Part shown: positions 32,101 through 42,395 of the stretch, piece by piece | Numbering within the stretch: position 1 is the stretch's first letter | How the letters are laid out: each line of letters opens with the position of its first letter | DNA from: Selaginella moellendorffii | Lineage: Eukaryota > Streptophyta > Lycopodiopsida > Selaginellales > Selaginellaceae | Direction of reading: 5' to 3' | Length of the DNA: 64,000 nucleotides | Assembly (NCBI RefSeq): GCF_000143415.4 | Contig: NW_003314283.1 | Location: forward strand, 1,404,854 to 1,468,853 | The notes under the pieces: generated by a model | The model's input: the letters and a program-made list of their open reading frames with translations, nothing else | What the model was told of the DNA's origin: nothing | Database searches by the model: none | Made by a program: the position numbers and the translations under genes

Positions 32101-33614
32101 AGACCAATATAGTTGTTCCCCATGCTAACTATCCGTTAGCACCCCACCATAGTGTTTGCACCCAACTCTAGGCCAAAGTTGCTTTCTTCTGGGAACATTT
32201 TTCCCACAACTTTAGTATGACACATTCTGCCATCAATGAGATACCTACTATTCTCATACTTGGATCTTATGATCCTCCCCATACCTCATGGGGCACCATA
32301 CACCTCAGTCCAAATGCTCCAACCAATCCCTTAGGACCATTCCCTGACTCCGCTTGAGTCATCCAGCATTTTGGACTTTGCTAATCCAACAACCTGCAAG
32401 GTCTCAGTCTTAGAGGTGCCAACTCACTGGAATACAACTTCTTGTATTCATGTCCTACTCACAAGGACAATCTTTGCAAGTGTTACTCTGACACTTGAGT
32501 ATTTTCTTGGGGCTAACCTTTGCCCCTTAGGACTACTTGTCCATGTAATGAGAATAGCAACTCATCTTTAAGTACACCCCCAACTCCTTGGGTTGTTCCA
32601 ACATTTATTAGAGGTAGCCTCGGCTACCATTTCAAGGACTGGTGTCCTCTTCTGTATTTGACCTCTCACGGTCAACAATTATAGTCTCAAATTTATGAGT
32701 ACTAACCTCAACTATATAAGGGTAATCTTGTGACTCCTTTATTGTTTTGGAGTCCGCATCTTTCCCGTGATCCCAACTGTAATTGTTTACCACAACTACA
32801 TCAGCCCGTTTGCTACGTCAAACGCTCATCTGGATCACATCCTCAACTCTCTGAGGAAACCCTCATACTATTCCCAAGATCCCAAAGTCATTCCCTTATT
32901 GGCCCTTTTCCATCCACCACATCATGCACAAGTTCACACATGAACTCAAGTGGAGAGCCATGTCCTCTCGACATGCTACTCCTCGAGGATAGGTCCATAG
33001 CTAGGACTTTCCAATTCCAATGTAAGTGGTGATATACTTGCCCACCAATAAAAGTCGGACTAAAGAACGGCTCTGATACCAAATTGTAAGCGACTAATTT
33101 TTTCCATTCTACTTTAGTCACTTAACCACACCTCCGACTACTTGGAGGAGTCTCATTCACAACCTCCATAAGTCCCTCTCAGGACTTGGGGCTTGCTAGC
33201 CCCGAGAATGGCATCCATGCCACTCAACTTTTGCACTTGGTCCAAGTGCTCCACGTGTCCGGTCCGGTAATCTCGTGACTCCTTTATTGTTTTGGAGTCT
33301 GCATCTTTCCCATGATCCCAACTATAGTTGTTTACCACAACTACATTAACTCGTTTGCTGCGTCAAACGCTCATCTGGATCACATCCTCAGCTCTCTGAG
33401 GAAACCCTTATACTGTTCCCAAGATCCCAAAGTCGTTCCCTTATTGGCCCTTTTTCATCCACCATATCGTGCATAAGTTCATGCATGAACTTGAGTGGAG
33501 AGCCATATCCTTTCGACATGCTACTCCTCAGGGGTAGGTCCATATCTAGGACCTTCTGATTCCCATACAAGCGGTGATATATTTGGCCACCAATAAGAGT
33601 CGGACTAAGGAACA
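29130..33614 (-). other. Internal region of the nested element without recognised genes
   Basis: About 4.5 kb with only short open frames on either strand and no retroviral-type motif that I recognise. It includes two B-box-like GGTTCGAGTCC motifs on the minus strand (about 30,505-30,555) and a tandem duplication near its primer-site end. Confidence 0.6.
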
Positions 33615-33629
33615 GCTCTGATACCAAGT
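32721..33629. repeat. Tandem duplication spanning primer site and LTR start
   Basis: The segment starting GGTAATC at 32,721 recurs at 33,266 (offset about 545 bp). The first copy carries a complete reverse-complement primer site (33,069-33,081) and about 180 bp of LTR start (from 33,085) before the second copy begins. Confidence 0.75.
33615..33626 (-). other. Primer binding site of the nested element
   Basis: GCTCTGATACCA on the plus strand is the reverse complement of TGGTATCAGAGC, three bases from the LTR. It fixes the element's orientation as minus. Confidence 0.85.
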
Positions 33630-35306
33630 TGTAAGCGACTAAATTTTCCATTCTACTTTAGTCACTTAACCACACCTCCAACCACTTAGAGGAGTCTCAC
33701 TCACAACCTCCATAAGTCCTATTTTAGACTTGGGCTTGCTAGCCCTGAGAATGGCATCCCCGCCACTCAACCTTTGCACTTGATCCAAGTGCTCCACGTG
33801 TCCGATCCCATGACCGACACCCCAAGGTACCACCAACATATCAGGCCGTTACGCTAAGGCCATGCCCCTTTACCTTGGTCACACCGGTGGTCTAACACCA
33901 CCTGCATCACAGTCCCATCTCTCAAGGACTGGGCCATCCGTCCATGAGTGATCATTCCAGATCCACTCCTTTGCATCCTTAGGATGCCCACAGACATGGG
34001 GAATAGCCTTCCCCAATATCCCTTTTCCGGTCTTCACCAAGTCCCTTTCTGCCCATGGCCGTGCTCGCCAACACTGCCACTAGATCAAGGCCCACAGGCC
34101 TGACCACTAAGTCCCATAGGCCTGACCACTAAGTCCCACAAGCTTGACCACTAAGTCCCACGGTCCTCTAGGACTCCCTCACCACTCGACTGTATCCTTA
34201 GTCACTACACCAGAGGACTACTCCTCTTCCTTTCCACAGTCTGGGCCTTTGGGACAACATTTCGGAACACCGTGGCCCTACGCGGGCCTCATGGGTACTC
34301 TCCCCGCCTTCCGCCTTTGGGTGCTATAGCCATGGGCTTAGAGCGAGGTTCCATTGAGCCACACCAGGTATCCAAGTAGGTAGTGCCACCCACACTTGGA
34401 CTGGGAGCATCGGTCAGTCGATCTCCCGGGGGAACTAGAGCCGACTCTTGAACACTTCACCAAGCTACCCCGCTTGTTGGTCCGTATTCACTCTAGTCTT
34501 GGACTTCCCAGTGGTCAGTTCATCACCCAACACTGGGTATGGCCTTCCTGGGCCAAATTGGCCTTTCCTAGCCAAACTGGCTCCACTGGGCTCCAACCCC
34601 CCACACTCTCCCTACTATACTTTTGGAACCCCCTGTAGCCCACCCACCCCCCCCCCCTTGGGGGATGATCGCTTTGGGCTTTCACCCAACTGCCTGTATT
34701 AGTATTCGGACTCGGACTCGGGCTCGAACTCGGACTCGGACTCGGTCTCGGTCCCAGTTTCGGACTCAAACTCGGTCTCGGTTTCGATCTCAGTTCCATC
34801 TCGGACTCTATCTCGGACTCCATTTCGGGTCCATCTTGGGTCCATCTCGGACTCCATCTCAGACTCCATCTCGAACTCCATCTCGGGTCCATCTCAGACT
34901 CCATCTCGGACTCCATTTCGGGTCCATCTAGGGTCCATCTCAGACTCCATCTCGGGTCCATCTCGGGTCCATCTCGGACTCCATCTCGGGTCCATCTTGG
35001 ACTCCATCTCGGACTCCATCTCGAACTCCATCTCGGGTCCATCTCGGGTCCATCTCAGGTCCCATCTCGGACACTTCCACGTGTCATGTGTTTGGTCCTT
35101 TTGGGTCCCTTTTTGGAGCCTCGGTTATTGCTCACTTCGTGCTCATTCCTCGAGCACTTCGTTAGGAGTTCCACTCCCACTCTTGACCTTTTCAAGTCGG
35201 AGCTTTTTAGTCCAAACGTGTTACGCTCGTTTGGTTTTCGCTTCGGCCTCCACCACATGGCACCCTTTCGGCTCCACTTTAGGGCCTAGGGATTTTGTGT
35301 CTCACA
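33630..35306 (-). repeat. Right LTR (element 5' LTR) of the nested element
   Basis: 1677 bp, TGTAAGCGACT to TCTCACA on the plus strand. It is uninterrupted and contains the GAGTC/GGGTCCATCTC-type tract at 34,705-35,065. The reverse-complement primer site is at 33,615-33,626. Confidence 0.9.
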
Positions 35307-35603
35307 CCAGTGTTCCACGTGAACTTACTCAAGCCGTACTTTGAGGATCCGCTTCGCAAGGACCAAAAGACTCTTACCTGAGGTTATCCAAGGGGAAGAG
35401 GAATACGAAGTCGAGGCCATCCTCAATGCGTGCAAGAGCAAGCGATAAGGACGCGAGGTGAGAAAGTTCCATGTGAAGTGGAAAGGATTTCCACATTGCG
35501 AGGCAACATGGGAACCAAAGGAGAACCTAGCGAACACGCGAGATCTAGTGGAGGAATTTCTACAAGGCAAAACTCTATGTACTTATGCAAAGTTTGATTA
35601 AAG
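35307..35603 (+). pseudogene. pol: Integrase C-terminus and chromodomain of the outer Ty3/gypsy element
   Basis: After the nested insertion the frame resumes as P-V-F-H-V-N-L-L-K-P-Y-F. With a frame change it then reads E-Y-E-V-E-A-I-L-N, V-R-K-F-H-V-K-W-K-G-F-P and A-T-W-E-P-K-E-N-L, the standard chromodomain that directs integration to particular chromatin. A TAA at about 35,447 breaks it. Confidence 0.85.
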
Positions 35604-36002
35604 TATCGATTTGTGAAGTTGAGCAATAGCATATGTTAAGACCCAAAGGCACGCCAAAAGTAAGCTAATTAGCATAGGTTAGCTAGGTTGACCAGGCATA
35701 GAGAACTACGCTTGACTCCCCGCGGGGATGTCGAATCCATAAACGTATTCTACGGAGGTTGGGTTCGAGTCCCAACCCCCTAGTAAAGCAAGGCTGGGTT
35801 CAAGTCCCGACCCCATACTAGGGCGTGGTGAGGTGAGGGGTATAGGGACACTTATATTCCGTTGTCATGGGCTTTTGGCCAGGGAAGCTAACTTAGGCAC
35901 ACCGCTAAGTGGGGGGATGCCCCCAGAGACATAGTCAACAAGTCGTAGGATAAAAAGAGACGTTCGATGTGGGCATTGAACTTCTTCTATGGGTGGTGGA
36001 GT
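35604..36002 (+). other. 3' untranslated region of the outer element with tRNA T-arm-like motifs and polypurine tract
   Basis: Two GGTTCRAGTCCC motifs near 35,763 and 35,802 form perfect T-stem-like pairings around the TTCGAGT loop of the first. GGGTGGTGGAG just before the 3' LTR is the likely polypurine tract. Confidence 0.6.
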
Positions 36003-37136
36003 TATAAGGAACCAACTCCCTGAGGTGTTGTAGGCTAAAGGATCCCCGAAAGCATGACCAAAATGACAAAGAGTTCATCGAATGGGACCGAGTCTGAGAT
36101 CGAGTCCAAGACCGACTTTGAGACTGAGTTCGAGATAGAGTCCAAAATTAAGTCCCACGCCGACTCGGAGACCAAGTTCGAGACGGAGTCCGAGATCCGA
36201 GATTGGGTCTGAGACCGAGTCTGAGGTCGAGTCCAAAGTCGAGTATGAGATCGGGTCCAAGATCAAGTCCGAGATCGAGTCCGAGACTGAATCCGAAGTC
36301 GGGTTCGAGATTGAGTCCGAGATTGAGTCCAAGACCAAGTCCGAGTACTAATACAAGTCAAGGGGTGAAAGCCCAAAGCGTGTGTCTCCTAGAGGGGGGG
36401 GGTTGCAGAGGGTTCCAAAAGTATAGTAGGGATAGTGAGGTCCAGGAACCAGTCTTAAAGGAACTCTCTAGTGGTACTTCCAAACTGACTTGAGGTTGAG
36501 ACTGGGGCCGAGGGGCCTTGGGTGGGAGCGAGCATGGACTTAGGTGGTGCCGAAAGGGCCACCCCAGAAAGTGCTCAAGAGCAGCTCCCATTCCCGAAAG
36601 GGAAACCGACTGCGGTGTTCCCGGCTCATGTGGAGTGGTGCCCCATTTGAGTACTTTGCGGCTCATCGGTCCTCGCCCTTCCTAGGGGCTTGGGCTTTCC
36701 CTTTAGGATGGAGGTGGGGGGTAGAGGTACCCATACCAGGCTGTTAAGCCACGATGTTTCACCCTGGCTTCCTGAAGCAAATGTTGCATCCAAAACTTGG
36801 GATTTAGAGGGTCCCATGATCAAATTTTGTGGTACCAAGGGATGTTAAGAACCTGGAGGTTTGGTGTGATTGGCTGCTTGTGCTTGCGAGGAGTGTAGTC
36901 GAACCTTAAGTCCAGTCTAACCCAGGAAGGGGGATTGGGAGAGATTTGGGAATTTGTGGATAGATGGCTAACACTCTATTGCTCGTGCAGTGAATAGTTG
37001 AAACCAAGTAGGACTAAATAGGAGCTGATACCATAGATGGGAACCTTGGCGACGGAACTTAGCAAAAACTAAGGTAGTGTTGGACAGATAGACAAGGTAA
37101 ACTGGCAAATTGGAAAGGAAAAATTTTTGGCTTACA
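36003..37136 (+). repeat. 3' LTR of the outer Ty3/gypsy element
   Basis: 1134 bp, beginning TATAAGGAACC (TG changed to TA) and ending CTTACA. It is shorter than the 5' LTR mainly through its minisatellite, and differs at many sites. Confidence 0.9.
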
Positions 37137-39560
37137 GAGAAAACCTTGCATATCTTCCATCATTCCGAGAGGACGGGATGATGTAAGGTTTAGTGTATGG
37201 CTATGATGTCATACACTAATATTAGCATAGTTTGATTTTAGTAGCAGTTGGATTGGTTTTAATTCGGATCACTCATTCCTGTATATAAGCTAGAGTTTTT
37301 GGGCTAATTGATATGCACATTTCTGTATTCTCCTTTCATATTCCATACACTCAAAATATATAAAATTTAAATCAGTTTTAAATAGAAGAATTAGTTTTGT
37401 GTGAAAGCAAGTGTCTTAATATTATATTATAAAATAATTTCTGTATTTTCTTGTACTCATTCGAAAAAAATACTAAAAATTCTTTTATTTTTTCTCTAAA
37501 CTCATGATTATATAATAAATATATATTATTGTTTTAAAGTTTTACTATCTATAAAAAATTAGTAAACACATGTCATGACTTATAATTTCTTACCATTTTA
37601 TTAATTAGTAATAATAAAAAATTTAGAATGAATTTTTTCATTATTTTAAAAGTTTTTTTTAAAAGAAAAAAGTAATATTTAAAATTAATAAAAGAGAATA
37701 GTGTTTAAAGGAAATTTCTACTCCTAATATAAAGGGTAGGCATTTTGTATCAAAACATGTTTTAGGGTTTATTTTGGAGTATTGCGGTAGTGATGATTGT
37801 TTCGGGGTGGCAGGTGGTTCTTCAATGCCAAGCACATAGAGATGTCCCATCCTGTTTGAAAGTGCAAAATGATATTTATGTTGAATGAGGTGTTGCAATT
37901 TACAAATCATAGTTAATAGTTAAATTGTGTATTTTGTTTTAAAACATAAATTTTATTTTTATATATTGGAGGAGTTTGTTAATCTAGATTAAGACCTTGA
38001 CTAAAGAGAAATAATTGATTCAGGAAGTTAAATCTTACTATTAAGTATTGGCCGAGGAAAATATTTCAAAGCCTATTTTTCGTTAATAAAAATTTGGTAA
38101 AGGCATTCTTTGGGTCGCATATCAATGTAAATTTTAGTGCTAATGTAATGTTTTTCTTAGTTATAGTATTAAGTTCATGATTATAATATTTTTTGTATTA
38201 AAGATTTATTTTTAATCTAAAATCAATAAGTCTATTATAAAGATAATTTTATGCTAAAGTGGTGCATATATATATGATAAAAAATCAGAAATTAAAATTG
38301 CAATAAATCTATTTCATAATGTTTAGGATATTTGTTTTTTCTTATTTATGAAAATCTTTGATAATATGGATATGTATTTTCAGAATAAAATCTAATAATT
38401 TTTTTATATTTGAATAAAAATGAGTTGAAGTTTTTATATAAACTGTAAAATCTTTTATTATCTTACAGACTTTAATGTACTTTGGTAGCATACTTCTACC
38501 CAATCAAAATATTTTTAAATTAGAAGTTATTTAAAAATTTCATAGTATTTAAAATTAATATATATAATTTAACCACTCCATAAAATCATATTTGGATTTT
38601 AAATGTTTATAAAGTACCAAATTTACATTACTTTAAATTTAAAATATTAATTGCATAAAAATTATAGTTTCATTTAAAAGGTTTAATATAACTAGTTTTG
38701 ATATATATAAAAATCTTTATATTTGATTATGTGTGTAGCATTTTTTTGCATAAATTCTTTTTGCCATAATAGTGATATCTAAACGTTGAGAATTACTGAT
38801 GTTTTTTAGATAAATATTTTCAATTTAATTTTGAAGTGTTTACTTTTTTACTGTTAGGATTTAGTTGCTTTAGTGAAATCCATTTAAGAATTTCATTTGA
38901 GTCTAAACTCATATGACTGCATATTTTGCATACATGGTTTGATATAGTTAAATATCTATATAGCTTAATTTACTTTTTTTGTACGGAAATTACTCTTTTA
39001 AGTACTCTTCATTACTTTAATATATATAGAAGTTTTATTTGGTTTGGCATTGTCATTTATGTTATTATTCAAAATTAAAAATAATAAATTTAAAATTTTT
39101 TAGTAACTAACAAAATTTAAATTAATATAAAATTAAGATAATGGTCATATTTGTTTTCTAGAATATCTATTTATGGATAAATATTATAAAATTGTTTATA
39201 TAGCATCATGAAAATAATCTAAATAATTAAAAAAACATTATACCTTCTTTGAAAGAAATAATTTATTATTTTAATTATAAATTCTGAATATTATTATTCC
39301 TATATTATGTTTTATAATAATTTCCTTTACCACTGTTACATATTGAAAAACTATTAAAGAGTAATTATAACTCATTTTAAGCAATCCTAATAATTCATAA
39401 CTAAAATAATATTAATTTAATATTTTATTTTTATCTTTTTGGTTTGTTTAAGCAAATCTATAGGGGGACTAAATATATCTAGAATATGCTTGGATATTCT
39501 ATCTTCCAATGGTGGTTAATTAATTTCATAATTTGGTTATAATTTATAAACTTTTCTAAC
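37137..39560. other. AT-rich gene-poor block, right of the nest
   Basis: About 2.4 kb of AT-rich DNA. The only longer frame, on the minus strand at 37,910-37,659, has no recognisable content. It contains the right copy of the flanking AT-rich repeat. Confidence 0.6.
37903..38078 (+). repeat. AT-rich repeat, right copy
   Basis: Partner of 10,938-11,125 in the same orientation, with roughly 80% identity by eye. Confidence 0.7.
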
Positions 39561-40599
39561 CACTTTGTGTCATCATGAGCATGTGTGGTTTTTGGAGCAT
39601 GAGCCAAAGACACCATATAATGTACAGTGCATTGGTTGGGTTTTATGTCAAGAATGGCAATTGCAAAGGAGCTCTCAAAGTTCCATTGCTGAGGTCCTCA
39701 ATCCAGCCACCACCATGAAGCAGAGAATCTGGACCTCCAGGGGTGGATGGACAAGGCAGCCAGTGATCCACATGAAGGGAAGAATGAAAAAGAGGAGGAC
39801 CGCTCATAGGGGGCTCCCAGCCTCAATTGCGACACATGAAGTATTAAAACCAGCTCAAGGATTTGAGCAGGACCCCTTCGAGATCAATCACGATGCTATT
39901 GTCATTCCCAGCCGCTGCATTCTCCATTGGCTCCAATGGATTGCTCTTGTACCTGGGAAGTGTCAAGAAAAACATATTTGGATTAGTGAATTGATTAAAG
40001 ATTGCCTCTCCTTAGAGGTTTGAGCTGAGAGCCACGATCCAGGATCAGAAACCCACCACAGCAGTATTGATTGATTGCCTGGAATCAATCAATCAACCTA
40101 GAACGCATCCATGGATGGAGCTTAGATCTTCCTCCGTATGGCCCTATTATGTGAGTGGGCAGTGGGTAGAAAACAAAGATCACCGGAGGAGGGAGAGTCT
40201 TTTCAAAGAGGAGTTGTTGGAGGAAATTGAGGCTCAATTGATGGACAATGACTGAACCTTGAGTTTTGGAGGAAACCATGACATAAACATTGGGCTTTGA
40301 CTTGGATGCATGAGTCCATGCAAATGACAATCTTTCTATTCCTATTCCTTCCTCTTTTTTAAAGTGATAGACAGAGGGAGATTGTAGCAGCCAAAGAGTG
40401 CAGTCAGGCTGCTTCTAGCTTCAGCTTGGACGATGATGAGAAGTATCTGGTGAGGATGTTTACAATAAGGAGAGTTAGTGCATGAAAAGGTTGAAAAGGT
40501 TGAAAAAGTTTGTCACCTACAGAATTGGTTTATTGTCTACCCTAAGTTTGGCAAGTTGACGGACAACAAAAGCACCATAGCAAATTGATTTAATAGATT
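39561..40599 (+). other. Unassigned stretch with two open frames
   Basis: Open frames at 39,565-40,023 (152 codons) and 40,067-40,255 are less AT-biased than the surroundings and could be pieces of one old coding region, but I recognise no family. The rest shows no feature. Confidence 0.3.
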
Positions 40600-41106
40600 T
40601 ACATGTATGCAAGAAGTAAGAACACAAAAACATGAGGATTTATATTTTAATAAATATAAATCATATATACATGAACAACCCCCACATATAGCAATATTGC
40701 ATACAAATGATAAATCAGAAATAGTAGAACATTTAAAAACAGAAACAATGGCAATGTCATATGTATCACTAGAAAAAAAAATTAAAAATTACAGATAATA
40801 AATTTACAAAGAAAACCTGGAACAAATATACAAATATTCATAAAACAACTACAAAAATATATACAGAATATAGATATAAAAAACCAGTAATAATTACAGG
40901 AGATTTTAATATTGACTACCAAAAAGAAGAAGCAAAACCACTTCAAACAACAACAGAGAAAGAAGGATACATACAAAAAATAAAACACAATACATGTAAT
41001 AATGAATTAATAGAGCATATATGGATAAAATATATAATATATATAAAAGCAGGAATAGCACCTGCATATTGGACAGATTATAACAAACTATATATCCTAA
41101 TAAAAA
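40600..41106 (+). pseudogene. Decayed endonuclease/exonuclease/phosphatase (EEP) domain of a transposon
   Basis: One frame gives K-K-P-V-I-I-T-G-D-F-N-I-D at about 40,878-40,916, the EEP signature, followed by N-E-L-I-E-H-I-W and Y-W-T-D-Y-N-K-L-Y-I, the positions of the later catalytic Asn/His/Asp block (the usual D-H is D-Y here). The preceding helix (I-F-I-K-Q-L-Q-K-Y-I-Q-N-I-D-I) is in another frame, so there is at least one frameshift. Helentron-type Helitrons and several non-LTR retrotransposons carry such domains; no RT or Rep/helicase motif is visible nearby, so the source is undecided. Confidence 0.55.
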
Positions 41107-41749
41107 ATATTTAAAAACAAAAGTAAATCAAGCATTGCTGCAATGCAACGCACAGCAATTTTATTTGTTAATATACCTTCTATAAAGTTTTGAATACTAC
41201 TTAAATGAGAACAAAATAGGGGAGTTGTATTCATATACAAAATTATTGATAATTAGTATTTTAAGAAATTAAATTCTTAAGTAGGCAAAGAAATGGTGGA
41301 GAAGTTTATATCTATTTTATTTATGTTATGGATATAAATCCTTTAAGGTTTTTGAATTCAAATGATAACAAAAACCTAATCTTTATAACTAAATGTGACA
41401 AATTTTTTAAACTTTAGAATAATTTTGCATTTATAATATAAAAATTAAATCAGATAAATTTTTCTACATTTATTCATTTGAGTCTTGATTGTATTTAAAT
41501 GATGATGAATGTGAAATCTCTCTAAGGGAGGTAATTTGTTTTTCAAAATATTTAACAATTTATATAAATGCCATCTTTTTTCTTTTGTGAGAAAATGTAT
41601 GATATAGTGGTAAAATGTTATTAAATTTGTGTTCATGTATTTTTTTGTTTTAGAATATTTTTGTATAAACATTTATAAGGTATTTTTAATGTTATTTCAG
41701 ATATTGTTTTAATGCATTTCTCCCATTACAGTTAAAACGTTAAAAAGCT
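41107..41749. other. AT-rich sequence without visible features
   Basis: Only short chance frames; nothing supported. Confidence 0.5.
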
Positions 41750-42275
41750 AGTTGAGGGAGGCATATCAACTATGTGAGTTCTTGTTAAGCTTTCCATCAA
41801 CCTAAACTGCAATATGGACTGTAGCAGTGGGCACAACTGAACACCATCGAGATAAACTGTTTGCACAAGAATGCCATCACCAATTGCCTTAAGCACTGTG
41901 TCCATCTTAAGAAGTGGATTTGAGCCATTCAGGCTGTTGATGCAGTCAATGATGATCCCCTTGAGCTCAGGTGAGTACCCAACAACGTTCCGAATCATTT
42001 GGTCATATTCTTTTGACACCAAGACCCACTTCTTTACTTGTCCACCCCTCACCAGCTCCTGCCACTGTTCAAACGACCTTACACTCCTCCGTTGTAAAAC
42101 TTCACAACAGCATCCCATGAGTCCCTTGTGCCCTCATGTCAAGGAATATATGCCGATCTCAGCACTTCTTCATGCTCGCATTTGTCTGGAATACCCTCTG
42201 CCTTTGAGAAAACTATGCCAGTTAGAGGCATACATCGAAGACCATTGACAGAATCTCCAGGAAGCTTAGACGATT
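41750..42275 (-). pseudogene. Degenerate NTPase-like gene, copy 2 (3' part)
   Basis: On the minus strand, fragments such as F-S-K-A-E-G-I-P and C-E-H-E-E-V-L-R-S-A-Y-I are followed by a frame containing M-D-T-V-L-K-A-I-G-D-G-I-L-V-Q-T-V-Y-L-D-G-V-Q-L. These match copy 1 near 5,900-5,560 at both DNA and protein level, although copy 1 lacks a central segment of about 180 bp present here. The upstream NTPase part is absent, cut off near the start of the next gene. Confidence 0.55.
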
Positions 42276-42395
42276 CCACCAAACGCTATGTCAAACTAAA
42301 CCCTAAACCTTTCTTCTTTCTCCTTTTAAGCTATAGTTATCGGACAACTTTTATCGAATTTTAAAAATTGGGCGGGACTGTGGAATTTAGGGCAA

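Larger units (their letters stand above)
17142..35306 (-). mobile_element. Nested LTR retrotransposon, antisense, apparently non-autonomous
   Basis: On the plus strand it runs from TGTAAGCGA at 17,142 to TGTCTCACA ending at 35,306. CCAGT flanks both sides (17,137-17,141 and 35,307-35,311) and the outer coding sequence resumes after it. The primer site is found in reverse complement beside the right LTR, so the element reads on the minus strand. The internal 4.5 kb lacks recognisable gag, RT or integrase, so it probably relied on a related autonomous element. The sequence next to its left LTR (CTATGGGTGGTGGAG on the sense strand of each element) and its GAGTC-type LTR tract closely resemble the outer element, suggesting the same lineage. 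It is younger than the outer element because it interrupts it. Confidence 0.85.
11326..37136 (+). mobile_element. Outer Ty3/gypsy LTR retrotransposon (chromovirus type), interrupted by nested elements
   Basis: The element runs from TGTAAGGAACC at 11,326 to GGCTTACA ending at 37,136, with inverted LTR tips TGTAAG/CTTACA. It has a tRNA-Met-type primer site, gag with a CCHC knuckle, an aspartic protease remnant, RT, RNase H, integrase and a chromodomain, in the order typical of Ty3/gypsy. Another LTR element inserted at 17,142 splits it, so the chromodomain lies at 35.3 kb. Multiple stops and frameshifts show it is inactive, and its two LTRs differ at many sites, so it is older than the element nested in it. 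The flanks GAGAG (left) and GAGAA (right) are a 4-of-5 match to a target duplication. Confidence 0.9.

Noticed and set aside
11321-37141. Exact 5-bp target duplication for the outer gypsy element
   Set aside because: Flanks are GAGAG and GAGAA; only four of five bases agree, so I did not claim an exact duplication.
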